The notes below the pieces were generated by a model, which searched no databases, had not been told where the DNA came from, and saw only the letters and a program-made list of their open reading frames with translations. A DNA stretch of 64,000 bases from Candidatus Tiamatella sp. (GTDB taxonomy: Archaea; Thermoproteota; Thermoprotei_A; Sulfolobales; Acidilobaceae): NCBI GenBank assembly GCA_015522645.1, contig WALV01000011.1:1-64000 (forward strand), written 5' to 3'. A program made the position numbers and the translations under genes. Every line of letters starts with the position of its first letter. Position 1 is the first letter of the stretch. Shown piece by piece: positions 1 through 7,684 of this stretch.

Positions 1-402
1 CTAGTTATAATTGATACAAGTTTACTAATGGCAGTAGGGTCGGGAAGACCCTCCTTTGAAAGCCTTCTGGAAATGATTGAAGGGAAACCCATTCTAATCG
101 TTCCTGAAACTGTTATGAGTGAGCTGGAAAAACTCTGTAGTGACAGCCGGTTTTCAATATCGTCTAAAGCCTCCTTAGCGTTGGCAATACTTGAGAAAGC
201 CCGGGTACCGGTATATCTATTAAATACCTTACGTACAGGTAACGCTGACGATGATATCTATCTTATAGCTTCTAATTTAAAGAAGCTTGGGTTCAATTTA
301 ATCGTAGCTACTGTAGATCGAGGGCTACGTCAAAGAATTAAGACTATAGGTGTTCCCGTAGTGTACCTAAGGAGAACGGAAAGCAGGTTTGAATTGAGTT
401 AA
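1..402 (+). CDS. PIN-domain nuclease, Fcf1-like (5' end missing)
   Basis: The reading frame is open from base 1, so the gene starts before the window. It encodes at least 133 residues of a PIN-domain metal-dependent RNase fold. The acidic residues expected for the active site are visible: IIDTS at the left edge, SELEKL in the middle, DDDIYLIA, and ATVDRGLRQR near the end. In crenarchaea a PIN protein of this type commonly lies between eIF2-gamma and rpoE1, which fits the next gene. The archaeal family resembles eukaryotic Fcf1/Utp24 rRNA-processing nucleases; the substrate here is inferred, not shown. Confidence 0.75.
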   Translation, partial: LVIIDTSLLMAVGSGRPSFESLLEMIEGKPILIVPETVMSELEKLCSDSRFSISSKASLALAILEKARVPVYLLNTLRTGNADDDIYLIASNLKKLGFNLIVATVDRGLRQRIKTIGVPVVYLRRTESRFELS

Positions 403-484
403 ACTAACATTATAGTATAGTTTAATGGGATGGTTGTTTAAATACCTTGTGAAGCAGGTTTAGAACCATGGGGATGGACTGGAA

Positions 485-1051
485 ATGTACTACCTATCCA
501 GAGTCAGGAAAGTATTGAAGATACCTCCCAACATGATGTATGAAGGACGTGATATTAGAAAAGTGGCCCTGGAGCTTCTGAGAAAGGATTTCGTTGAGGG
601 ACTTGAAGGAAGAAACGATGAGGATCTAGGCATAATCCTCTCAGTAGATAACATCGATGTATTATCTCAGGGCATAATCGTTCCTGGAGATCCTAGAATA
701 TACATGGAAGTAGAATTTGATGTACTAAGCTATAAGCCAGTTTTGAATGAGATAGTCAGGGGAAAGGTTATTGATGTAAAGAACTTTGGTTTATTCGTAA
801 ATATAGGCCCAGTTGAAGGTTTAGTTCATAAGACTCAGATAATGGATGAGCCAGTAAAATATGATCCTTCGAGGAGTGCTTTCATAGGCGTAAAATCTAA
901 CAGGGTAATAGAGTTAGGCGACATTGTTAGAGCGAGGGTAGTTCAAATATCAACTAAAAGCGGCTGGATTAAAGTTGGTTTAACGATGAGACAACCTTTC
1001 CTAGGAAAGGAGGAGTGGATTGAAGCTGAAAAAGAGAAGGTGAGTAGTTAA
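485..1051 (+). CDS. rpoE1: DNA-directed RNA polymerase subunit E' (Rpo7/RpoE1)
   Basis: This 188-residue protein is the stalk subunit of archaeal RNA polymerase, equivalent to eukaryotic Rpb7. The N-terminal half carries the IPP-type tip motif (KIPPNMMYEG) and the conserved LGIILSV segment. The C-terminal half, from about residue 85, is an S1/OB RNA-binding domain (RGKVIDVKNFGLFVNIGPVEG). Its ATG is the only in-frame start that gives the normal N-terminus. It overlaps the first base of spt4 and forms the usual rpoE1-spt4 pair, so both are probably on one transcript. Confidence 0.95.
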   Translation: MYYLSRVRKVLKIPPNMMYEGRDIRKVALELLRKDFVEGLEGRNDEDLGIILSVDNIDVLSQGIIVPGDPRIYMEVEFDVLSYKPVLNEIVRGKVIDVKNFGLFVNIGPVEGLVHKTQIMDEPVKYDPSRSAFIGVKSNRVIELGDIVRARVVQISTKSGWIKVGLTMRQPFLGKEEWIEAEKEKVSS

Positions 1052-1287
1052 TGAGCTATAGACGTACACGTAAACCGATTTTTAAAGCTTGCAAGAAATG
1101 CGGCGGGTTAGTTCCTTTAGACGCTAAAAGCTGCCCTTACTGCGGCTCTACCAGTTTTACTGAGGACTGGGAGGGCATGGTTATCATAATTGACCCGGAA
1201 AAATCACTGGTTGCTAAAATGATCGACCGAGCAGATAAGCCGGGTATATATGCAATTAAGATAGGGGGAAAGGTGGCATTAAAATAA
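1051..1287 (+). CDS. spt4: Transcription elongation factor Spt4 (RpoE'')
   Basis: This 78-residue zinc protein is the partner of Spt5/NusG on elongating RNA polymerase. Two CxxC pairs (C14/C17 and C28/C31) form the zinc ribbon, followed by the DWEGMVIIIDPEKS core typical of archaeal Spt4. It starts on the last base of rpoE1. Its TAA stop at 1285-1287 overlaps an ATA codon that appears to be the start of the next gene, giving an ATAA overlap where ATGA would be the usual form. Confidence 0.95.
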   Translation: MSYRRTRKPIFKACKKCGGLVPLDAKSCPYCGSTSFTEDWEGMVIIIDPEKSLVAKMIDRADKPGIYAIKIGGKVALK

Positions 1288-1820
1288 CTAAAAAATGCCT
1301 CGGAATCCCAGAGAACATTAGAATAGATTTCGCGGTTCCTAGAGGTATAATAGTTTCCAGTAGAATAAGTGAGTGGATAAAATTAAACCTTAAAGATAGA
1401 GTCATAGTTTCTGTGGGTGATGTTGTCACATCCTCTATAATATCAAATGGCATGAAACCCTACTTGTCTATAATTGACAGGAAGACTAGGCGAAATGACG
1501 TATCTCCTAAAATACCCGGTGTTCTGTTGGAGCAATGTAATGTGCAGAAAGTAGCTAATCCTTCAGGGAAAATTTCAATGGATGCCGTTGATATTCTATG
1601 CAGATTACTTGAAGAATTTAATGCATCTAAATGCCATGTAGTTATTGTGGATGGAGAGGAAGACATGCTCGCGTTACCAGCATTGTCATGCGCACCTGAG
1701 GGATCCGTGGTTGTATACGGTGTTCCAGAAGTTGGCATAGCGGTTTTCTATGTCGATAACTCTATAAGATATCTGGCATCCAATAGATTATTGTATCTAA
1801 AACCTGTAGAATGCATGTAA
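1284..1820 (+). CDS. GTP-dependent dephospho-CoA kinase (DUF359), apparent ATA start
   Basis: Family COG1909 performs the last step of archaeal CoA synthesis, phosphorylating dephospho-CoA with GTP. Seen here are the VSVGDVVTSSI motif, IDRKTRR, VVIVDGEEDMLALPA and VVYGVPEVGIAV, all in family order. The first canonical start in frame is GTG 1413, but the 43 codons before it are open and match the family N-terminus (IPENIRIDFAVPRGIIV lines up with the LPPELR...PFGRVY region as I remember it). The frame opens only after a TAA at 1257 and contains no ATG, GTG or TTG before 1413. GGTGG at 1272-1276 lies 7 bases before ATA 1284, which is therefore the best start (178 residues). Confidence 0.85.
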   Translation: MTKKCLGIPENIRIDFAVPRGIIVSSRISEWIKLNLKDRVIVSVGDVVTSSIISNGMKPYLSIIDRKTRRNDVSPKIPGVLLEQCNVQKVANPSGKISMDAVDILCRLLEEFNASKCHVVIVDGEEDMLALPALSCAPEGSVVVYGVPEVGIAVFYVDNSIRYLASNRLLYLKPVECM

Positions 1821-1889
1821 GACATATAAGCCTATTAAGAATAGCGTAGATAATACCGATGATGTGTTGAGGCGCAGGGTGTTGGAAAA

Positions 1890-2228
1890 TTGAGTGGTAA
1901 CGAAAAGAAGCAAATACAGATAGGGGAAGGGGTTGTAGCTACAGTTGTAAAGGAACTTTACAATCCACTGGTAGGTAAGAAGAAGCTACATCTCTTGATA
2001 AACCATCCTAACCAAGGCACACCAATGAGGTTCTCTGTGAGAATGGCAGTAGCCAATGCATACAGTGTGGACATGAAAAGAGTCTATGTGAAATTAATCA
2101 AGTCTGAATATGGTAAGGCTGAGTCGAAGGCGGTAGTTAATATATATGATACTGTTGATAGAGCCCTAAAGTATGAGTCGAAATATATAATAGATAGGAA
2201 TGGTGGAGTAGAAGGCTTCGAAGAGTAA
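1890..2228 (+). CDS. rps24e: 30S ribosomal protein S24e
   Basis: This 112-residue small-subunit protein starts at TTG 1890. The family core is clear: [21 protein letters not shown], the [16 protein letters not shown] segment and IYDTVDRA. The length is normal for S24e. It lies directly upstream of S27ae, the standard archaeal pair, with a 16-base gap suggesting one operon. An alternative upstream GTG would only lengthen the N-terminus. Confidence 0.95.
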   Translation: MSGNEKKQIQIGEGVVATVVKELYNPLVGKKKLHLLINHPNQGTPMRFSVRMAVANAYSVDMKRVYVKLIKSEYGKAESKAVVNIYDTVDRALKYESKYIIDRNGGVEGFEE

Positions 2229-2244
2229 TCCTGGGTGGATAAAC

Positions 2245-2424
2245 ATGGCATGGGTTCACAAATTATATGAGTACGACTACAATAGTGGAACTATAAGGCT
2301 CAAGAACAAAAAATGCCCTAGATGCGGTAGCATAATGGGTTATCATAAGAAACCCGTGGAGAGGTGGCACTGTGGAAAATGCGGTTATACAGAGTTTATA
2401 CAATCTCCCCCGAGAAAGAAATAG
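2245..2424 (+). CDS. rps27ae: 30S ribosomal protein S27Ae
   Basis: This short gene encodes 59 residues. The protein begins [19 protein letters not shown] and carries a four-cysteine zinc ribbon (C24, C27, C43, C46) with the conserved [16 protein letters not shown] region. It is the ribosomal part of eukaryotic ubiquitin-S27a fusions. GGGTGG upstream of ATG 2245 serves as ribosome binding site. Its 3' end overlaps the annotated GTG start of kae1 by about 50 bases. Confidence 0.95.
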   Translation: MAWVHKLYEYDYNSGTIRLKNKKCPRCGSIMGYHKKPVERWHCGKCGYTEFIQSPPRKK

Positions 2425-3424
2425 TGTTATATTAGGAATAGAATCTACAGCTCATACCCTGGGTATAGGAATAGTTTCCTATCCCCCATTCGAAATTCTA
2501 TCAGATATAAGATTCAAGTATAACCCGCAAACCGGAGGGCTTCACCCTAGACTTGTAACAGAATACATGGTAAGCAATGCAGGGAATGCATTAGAAAAAG
2601 CTATCACAGAAGCAGGTATCAAGAGTAGTGATATAGACGGTATAGCCGTAGCTTTAGGCCCAGGGATAGGTCCTCAGCTAAGAGTGGGAGCAACCCTAGC
2701 TAGAGCACTAGCTCTTTCCCTGAAGAAACCATTGATTCCTGTAAACCATGCCGTAGCGCATATAGAGATAGGTAGACTATTATGTGGTAAGAAAGACCCC
2801 CTTGTGGTCTATATATCAGGTGGAAACACCCAATTGATAGTCTATAAAGAAACCCGGTATCGTGTTGTTGGCGAAACACTTGATATAGCTCTAGGTAATT
2901 TATTAGACATCTTTTCTAGAGAAACCGGTATAGCCCCACCTTACATAGTAAACGGTAGGCATGCTGTTGATATTTGCGCTGAGGGAGGATCATTTATTAG
3001 AGGATTCCCATACACCGTCAAAGGACAGGATATTTCTTACTCTGGACTCCTAACCGCAGCGTTGAGATACGCTATGAAAAATCCCCATGCAATAAATAAC
3101 GTGTGTTATACCCTCAGGGAAATAGCGTTTGCCCAGCTAATAGAGGCTTCTGAACGTGCATTAACCAGTACGGATAAAAAAGAAATCCTAATGGTGGGAG
3201 GGGTAGCAGCAAATGACTGTTTACATGGAAAATACTTTGAAATGTCTAAGGAAAGAAGAATCGATTATTGCAGGGTAGATAAAATGTATGCTGGAGATAA
3301 TGGAGTGATGATAGCTTGGACAGGCGTCCTAGGCTATTTGCACGGGTTATCAGTTCCCATAGAAAACGCTGTGGCTAGACAAAGATGGAGAATAGATGAG
3401 GTTGGTATACCATGGATGCCCTAG
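2372..3424 (+). CDS. kae1: KEOPS tRNA threonylcarbamoyltransferase catalytic subunit Kae1
   Basis: Kae1/TsaD transfers threonylcarbamoyl to A37 of ANN-decoding tRNAs within the KEOPS complex. The ASKHA fold motifs are visible: [14 protein letters not shown], the metal-binding [21 protein letters not shown], and [11 protein letters not shown]. The only canonical in-frame start is GTG 2372, preceded by GAGAGGTGG, but it adds about 19 residues read inside rps27ae. Related proteins begin directly before LGIE, which is where ATA 2429 lies, so the true start is uncertain. The last 13 bases overlap bud32; these two genes are fused in some archaea. Confidence 0.93.
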   Translation: MENAVIQSLYNLPRERNSVILGIESTAHTLGIGIVSYPPFEILSDIRFKYNPQTGGLHPRLVTEYMVSNAGNALEKAITEAGIKSSDIDGIAVALGPGIGPQLRVGATLARALALSLKKPLIPVNHAVAHIEIGRLLCGKKDPLVVYISGGNTQLIVYKETRYRVVGETLDIALGNLLDIFSRETGIAPPYIVNGRHAVDICAEGGSFIRGFPYTVKGQDISYSGLLTAALRYAMKNPHAINNVCYTLREIAFAQLIEASERALTSTDKKEILMVGGVAANDCLHGKYFEMSKERRIDYCRVDKMYAGDNGVMIAWTGVLGYLHGLSVPIENAVARQRWRIDEVGIPWMP

Positions 3425-4140
3425 AAGAACTGGCAGGGCTCCTTACCTCAGGTAAAATGCTTTCAATGGGGGCTGAAGCAGCTGTCTATCTAACTAGTTT
3501 CATGGGAGAGAATTTTGTGGTAAAGTATAGGTTTCCCAAAAAGTACATTCATCCATTACTTGCAGAAGAGCTGATAGTAAAAAGGACTAAAAGAGAAGCG
3601 AGAGTTTTACTGAATACCAGGTTAAACGGTTTATGTGTACCACGACTCTTTTTCACTATGCTATCAAAAGGGATCCTTGTTATGGAAAAAATTAATGGAT
3701 CAAGACTAGACGAGTTAATAGGGAAAGTATATCCTGGAGAAGAGCAAAGTACAACCTTTTCCAGGATATATTATAATATAGGAGTGGTTCTAGGGAAACT
3801 GCATTCTATGAATATTATACACGGCGACTTCTCTGTATCTAATTTAATGATAAAGGATGAAGGATTAACAGAGTTATGTATTATTGACTTTGGTTTAAGT
3901 GACTTCTCGAACGACCCAGAAGATCGTGCCATGGATTTACGCATACTCTTCAAGTCTATGGAATCGAGGTTCCCGCGGTACCTACCTTCCTTTAGAGATA
4001 AAGTCATTCAAGGCTATAAGGCTGGAATCACCGGCTTTAACTTTAATAGCGTGATTCAACGTTTACGTGAGATGGAGTTGAGGGGAAGATATGTTAAAGA
4101 AAGGAGGAGGAAACATAAAACTAGCGTTCATAACATCTAA
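3412..4140 (+). CDS. bud32: KEOPS complex kinase/ATPase Bud32
   Basis: This 242-residue member of the small atypical RIO-like kinase family switches Kae1 activity. Visible motifs are the glycine-poor loop GAEAAVYLT, the lysine in FVVKYRFPKKY, the HGDFSVSNL catalytic loop and the metal-binding DFGLSD. The C-terminus is basic (RYVKERRRKHKT), as expected for a tRNA-contacting protein. It overlaps kae1 by 13 bases and the ITPase gene by about 50 bases at its 3' end, so the three are translationally linked. Confidence 0.93.
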   Translation: MDALEELAGLLTSGKMLSMGAEAAVYLTSFMGENFVVKYRFPKKYIHPLLAEELIVKRTKREARVLLNTRLNGLCVPRLFFTMLSKGILVMEKINGSRLDELIGKVYPGEEQSTTFSRIYYNIGVVLGKLHSMNIIHGDFSVSNLMIKDEGLTELCIIDFGLSDFSNDPEDRAMDLRILFKSMESRFPRYLPSFRDKVIQGYKAGITGFNFNSVIQRLREMELRGRYVKERRRKHKTSVHNI

Positions 4141-4675
4141 TCAGCACAAGTATTTTGAAGCTAGACAAGTGTTATCGAGCTGGAATATCGACCTGTATAT
4201 GGTTGATTCCGTTAAACTCGAAGTACAGGATGAAGAAATTGAGAACATCTCTAGAACAGCAGCTATATACGCCTACAACGTGTTGAAGAAACCTCTCATA
4301 GTGGAGGATTCTGGCTTATTCATAGAAGCCTTAAACGGTTTTCCGGGGCCATTCTCTAGTTATGCTCATAAGACGATTGGAAATGAAGGAATCTTGAGAT
4401 TATTGTCGGGAGAATCAAATAGGAAAGCGTATTTTAAGGCATCTGTTACCTGTGTATGCAACGAGTTTGTTATGACATTTAATGGATTGGTCTACGGTAC
4501 AATATCGATGGAACCTAAAGGCGATAAAGGATTTGGTTTTGACCCAATATTCGTTCCTAAAGGTTTTGATAAAACCTTCTCGGAACTAGGTGAGGATGTA
4601 AAAAACAAAATAAGCCATAGGTCAAAAGCGTTTACAGAACTTGCTATGTGGTTATCTCAGAGCAGAAACCTATAA
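4091..4675 (+). CDS. Non-canonical purine NTP pyrophosphatase (Ham1/RdgB family)
   Basis: This enzyme hydrolyses ITP, XTP and dITP to the monophosphate, keeping deaminated purines out of nucleic acids. The signature segments are FITSNQHKYFEAR, the VEDSGLFIEALNGFPGP loop, GDKGFGFDPIFVP and the C-terminal SHRSKAF. ATG 4091 has a ribosome binding site (GAGGGGA at about 4079) but adds MLKKGGGN to the usual N-terminus. ATA 4115 falls exactly at the family start and follows GGAGGAGG by 4 bases, so initiation there is possible. The gene overlaps the end of bud32. Confidence 0.9.
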   Translation: MLKKGGGNIKLAFITSNQHKYFEARQVLSSWNIDLYMVDSVKLEVQDEEIENISRTAAIYAYNVLKKPLIVEDSGLFIEALNGFPGPFSSYAHKTIGNEGILRLLSGESNRKAYFKASVTCVCNEFVMTFNGLVYGTISMEPKGDKGFGFDPIFVPKGFDKTFSELGEDVKNKISHRSKAFTELAMWLSQSRNL

Positions 4676-4735
4676 AACCTTAAAAGCATGGAGACATGTA
4701 TTACAGTGCTGATAGTAATGGGGGTGTATTAGCGT

Positions 4736-5200
4736 TTGAACAAGAAAAGAAATAAGGGTGAATCTCATTCGACACGGCCTGCGACACTTATGCCACCTAG
4801 CTGGGTTCCATACAGACCTGAGGAAATCGAAATAATCATCGAGAACCTTGCAAAGAAAGGGTACGGGCCATCTATGATAGGAGTTATACTTAGAGATCAG
4901 TTCGGCATTCCTCTAGTAAAGCCTTATCTAGGCAAAAAACTATCTAGAATATTAGAGGAAAAGAATTTGAGCCCTCCCCTACCGGAGGACTTGTTCCATT
5001 TAATACGTAGAGCAGTCAATTTGAGGAGGCATTTAGAAGAGCATCCTAAAGACTATCATAGCAAGCGAGGGTTAATTGAAATAGAAAGTAAGATTCATCG
5101 CTTGGCTAAATACTATAAGAAGACTGGTAAACTGCCAGCGGACTGGAAGTATAAACCAGAAGAAGCTAAATATTTGGTAGCATCGTATGCTGGCATGTAG
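4736..5200 (+). CDS. rps15: 30S ribosomal protein S15
   Basis: The 154-residue archaeal S15 form has an N-terminal extension ([20 protein letters not shown]) and the S15 helical core ending in the [18 protein letters not shown] segment. The TTG start at 4736 follows GGGGGTGT. The order S15, RecJ-like protein, Pcc1-like protein, S3Ae is a known archaeal arrangement and supports all four calls. The gene stands about 60 bases after the ITPase, and a small promoter could lie in the gap. Confidence 0.95.
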   Translation: MNKKRNKGESHSTRPATLMPPSWVPYRPEEIEIIIENLAKKGYGPSMIGVILRDQFGIPLVKPYLGKKLSRILEEKNLSPPLPEDLFHLIRRAVNLRRHLEEHPKDYHSKRGLIEIESKIHRLAKYYKKTGKLPADWKYKPEEAKYLVASYAGM

Positions 5201-5262
5201 CCGGTTTCATATTTTACTGCATTTCTAGTTTCTATGTATAAGTAGGCTTCCTTACCATCAAT

Positions 5263-6618
5263 ATGTATGCTTCTAAAACCTATAATCTAGCAGTATCATT
5301 ACTTACTGTTGGTTCAGATAGGTCTGGGGGTATTTTCATGCTTGCATTAAGAATTCATGGACATAACGATCTGGAGTCGAAACGTGACATATTGAATGGT
5401 ATTGCCAGAGATTTGCTTAATAACGGAGTTGAAAACGGGGCAATTAGAATATATTCGTATCCATCAGTTGATGCAGTGTTTTCTTCGAACCTTCTCTTCT
5501 TTAATCTACAACGGCTTGGTATAAACACGACGATGTCTGTCTCTATTAATCCACCAAAATACGTTGAGGAGCCTCATATAATTATAGGCTATTCATCGCC
5601 TAAGATATCTGACAACAAATCTAGCTCAATGAGGGTGTGCATAACTAAAAAGTTGACAGAACCACCATCCCCTAATACGTTTTGCATAGAATATAATTCT
5701 AGTTTAGGTATAGCCGTAGCAACATTCCTAGAAGGGTCTGGAGTTTTATCAAAAGAATCCTCTCAACTATCTATGTTTTCAGTGTATTTATCTTCAAGAA
5801 CACTAAAACCGGTGATTACTGAGATAGATAGGGCATACATTAACGACTGGATCTCAAGAAGGGAGCTAGAAGACGTGAGCCTTAGGGAGGATCTACTCAT
5901 ACAGGGTATAGATTCCTATAATATTGTAGACTCTCTGTATTATACGGTGGAGCCTTTGATCCCGGGATTAACGGGGGACAGGCAATCTATTGTAGAAGAG
6001 TTCAAGTCTAAAGGACTGGACTCTGTTATGACAGAGAAGGCTGGCGGTATCGATGATAAGGATATGGCTGAAATACTGAAATTAATGGTTTCAAAGATAA
6101 ACGAGCATTCCAAGAGGAAAATAGATCCCAGAGACCTCGTAGGCGAAGTTTTAATATCAAGGGGAATAGGGCTAGATTTTGTCTCACTCAAGAGGATACT
6201 GTACTATGCTATAGCCAGAGAGGGGACCTTCGATCCGGTAACACGATTGGTATATGATCCCACTTCATTCGCTGCTGTCTATGTAAAGAGGTATGAAAAG
6301 TTAATAGATGGGGAGGAAATACAGGATATTGTGAGAAGATCGTTTGTTCGGTTCGAGAGAGTAAGGCAGTATCCTTGGCTGAATCTTTATCTAGTGCCAG
6401 GGATGCCAGTATGCTATGCCCATATAATAGGGTTTAACTTGAGGTTCGGCGGGTTCATAGAAAATGAGTCGATAGTAGCTGTTAGAGGGGAAGATGGGAA
6501 AATAGTTACTACATTACCTGAAATGGAATACGGTCAAGAGTCATCTATACTCAAAAAAATAGAAACTCAAATGCTTGCAAAACTGGTAGATACTAGGGTG
6601 TTCTTTAATATTGCCTAG
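5263..6618 (+). CDS. RecJ/Cdc45-like DHH-family protein lacking the DHH catalytic motifs
   Basis: By position between S15 and Pcc1-S3Ae this is the archaeal RecJ-like (GAN/Cdc45) gene, 451 residues. The segment SYPSVDAVFSSNLLFFNLQRLG lies where active homologues have an H-x-D-x-DG...S metal-binding motif, and no DHH triplet is present. It is therefore more like the crenarchaeal Cdc45-type partner of MCM and GINS than a nuclease; that role is inferred. ATG 5263 could be leaderless behind TATGTATAAG near 5235. ATG 5338 has a better ribosome site (GGGGGT) and would remove 25 residues. Confidence 0.7.
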   Translation: MYASKTYNLAVSLLTVGSDRSGGIFMLALRIHGHNDLESKRDILNGIARDLLNNGVENGAIRIYSYPSVDAVFSSNLLFFNLQRLGINTTMSVSINPPKYVEEPHIIIGYSSPKISDNKSSSMRVCITKKLTEPPSPNTFCIEYNSSLGIAVATFLEGSGVLSKESSQLSMFSVYLSSRTLKPVITEIDRAYINDWISRRELEDVSLREDLLIQGIDSYNIVDSLYYTVEPLIPGLTGDRQSIVEEFKSKGLDSVMTEKAGGIDDKDMAEILKLMVSKINEHSKRKIDPRDLVGEVLISRGIGLDFVSLKRILYYAIAREGTFDPVTRLVYDPTSFAAVYVKRYEKLIDGEEIQDIVRRSFVRFERVRQYPWLNLYLVPGMPVCYAHIIGFNLRFGGFIENESIVAVRGEDGKIVTTLPEMEYGQESSILKKIETQMLAKLVDTRVFFNIA

Positions 6619-6898
6619 GATATGTGTGCATCTAATTATTACAGGCTCTCCAGACGAACTTGATGTGATTTCAAAGGCCGTTTCTCCTGATAATAAAATA
6701 GGTCTACCCATTGGAGTGACATTGGAGTGCTTCCCACGAAATGATAGTATTGAATATAATGTATGTATGAACACTAGGGATGGACGAGATGTACTAACTT
6801 TGAAGAGCACGGTTAATGATCTTATAGAACATTTGAAGTTAGCCAGGAAGGTCTATGATACAGTTTCATCAGATACTGTAAGTACAGATAATACTTAA
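6611..6898 (+). CDS. Pcc1-like KEOPS subunit (paralogue 1, possibly Pcc2)
   Basis: A 95-residue protein starting at TTG 6611, overlapping the RecJ-like gene. The pattern of two strands, a hydrophobic helix (TVNDLIEHLKLARKVY) and the conserved S3Ae neighbourhood fits the Pcc1/CTAG fold that dimerises in KEOPS. A second Pcc1-like gene lies at 20396. Archaea are known to carry a Pcc1 paralogue (Pcc2) as an additional KEOPS subunit; which of the two is which cannot be settled from sequence alone. Motif support is weaker than for the 20396 gene. Confidence 0.6.
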   Translation: MPRICVHLIITGSPDELDVISKAVSPDNKIGLPIGVTLECFPRNDSIEYNVCMNTRDGRDVLTLKSTVNDLIEHLKLARKVYDTVSSDTVSTDNT

Positions 6899-6950
6899 AA
6901 ACTAAGAAGCCTCCAGACCCTATTATAGGAGTCGAGGACGGTGTAGAGAT

Positions 6951-7601
6951 GTGCCTAGACCGAGAAGAACAGCTGTAAGAGACAAGTGGAAAATGAAGAA
7001 GTGGTACAAGGTAGTTGCACCTCCACTGTTTGGAAACGCTGTGTTGGGAACAACACCTGCAGACGATCCCGATAAGCTTATAGGTAGAGTATTAGAGGTC
7101 ACTTTATATGATTTAACAGGGGAATTCACTCATGTTCACATAAAACTCTACTTCCAAGTAGAGAGAGTAGAGGGTGATACAGCTTATACTAGATTCAAGG
7201 GACACGAACTCCTCAGGGATTATATTAAGAGTTTGACGAGGAGAAAGAGCAGTAAAATTCAGGGAATATTTGATGTATGGACTAAGGACGGTTATGGTCT
7301 GAGAATAACAGCGATAACTTTCACTTCATTCAGATGTAAGAGCAGTCAGAAGAAAGCCATTCGAAAAATAATGGAGCAGATAGTAAGGAAGAGAGCTAGT
7401 GAGTCCACACTCGATGAGTTGGTTCAATCAATGATATTCTCTGAGAACGAGAATAGTCTGGTAAGAGAAATAGAATCGGAAGCAAGAAAGGTTTACTCTA
7501 TAAGAAAAGTCGAGGTCTATAAATCTAAATTGTTGTACATGAAAACGGAGGAAGGAATAAAGAAAGCTGTTATAGTATCTCCTCTTCAACAGGGGCGCTA
7601 A
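6951..7601 (+). CDS. rps3ae: 30S ribosomal protein S3Ae (eS1)
   Basis: This 216-residue protein starts at GTG 6951. Family signatures include the basic N-terminus, DKWKMKKWYKVVAPPLFG, LIGRVLEVTLYDLTG, KGHELLRDYIKSLTRR and GYGLRITAITFTSFRCKSSQ. The length is normal for archaeal S3Ae. The gap from the Pcc1-like gene is 52 bases and it is followed by an 80-base gap, so it may end the S15 transcription unit. Confidence 0.95.
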   Translation: MPRPRRTAVRDKWKMKKWYKVVAPPLFGNAVLGTTPADDPDKLIGRVLEVTLYDLTGEFTHVHIKLYFQVERVEGDTAYTRFKGHELLRDYIKSLTRRKSSKIQGIFDVWTKDGYGLRITAITFTSFRCKSSQKKAIRKIMEQIVRKRASESTLDELVQSMIFSENENSLVREIESEARKVYSIRKVEVYKSKLLYMKTEEGIKKAVIVSPLQQGR

Positions 7602-7684
7602 GCGTTTTCTTCCAACCCTATATCATTGAATACTATTTAGATATACTGCCCTGAACCCTTAGATAGGAATGTGATGTTCTTTTG

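Noticed and set aside
1861-1889. C/D box RNA at CGATGATGTGTTGAGG
   Set aside because: A C-like box is present, but no D box follows at guide distance.
5263-6618. Active RecJ nuclease
   Set aside because: The DHH and the H-x-D motif I residues are absent, so an active-site call is not supported.
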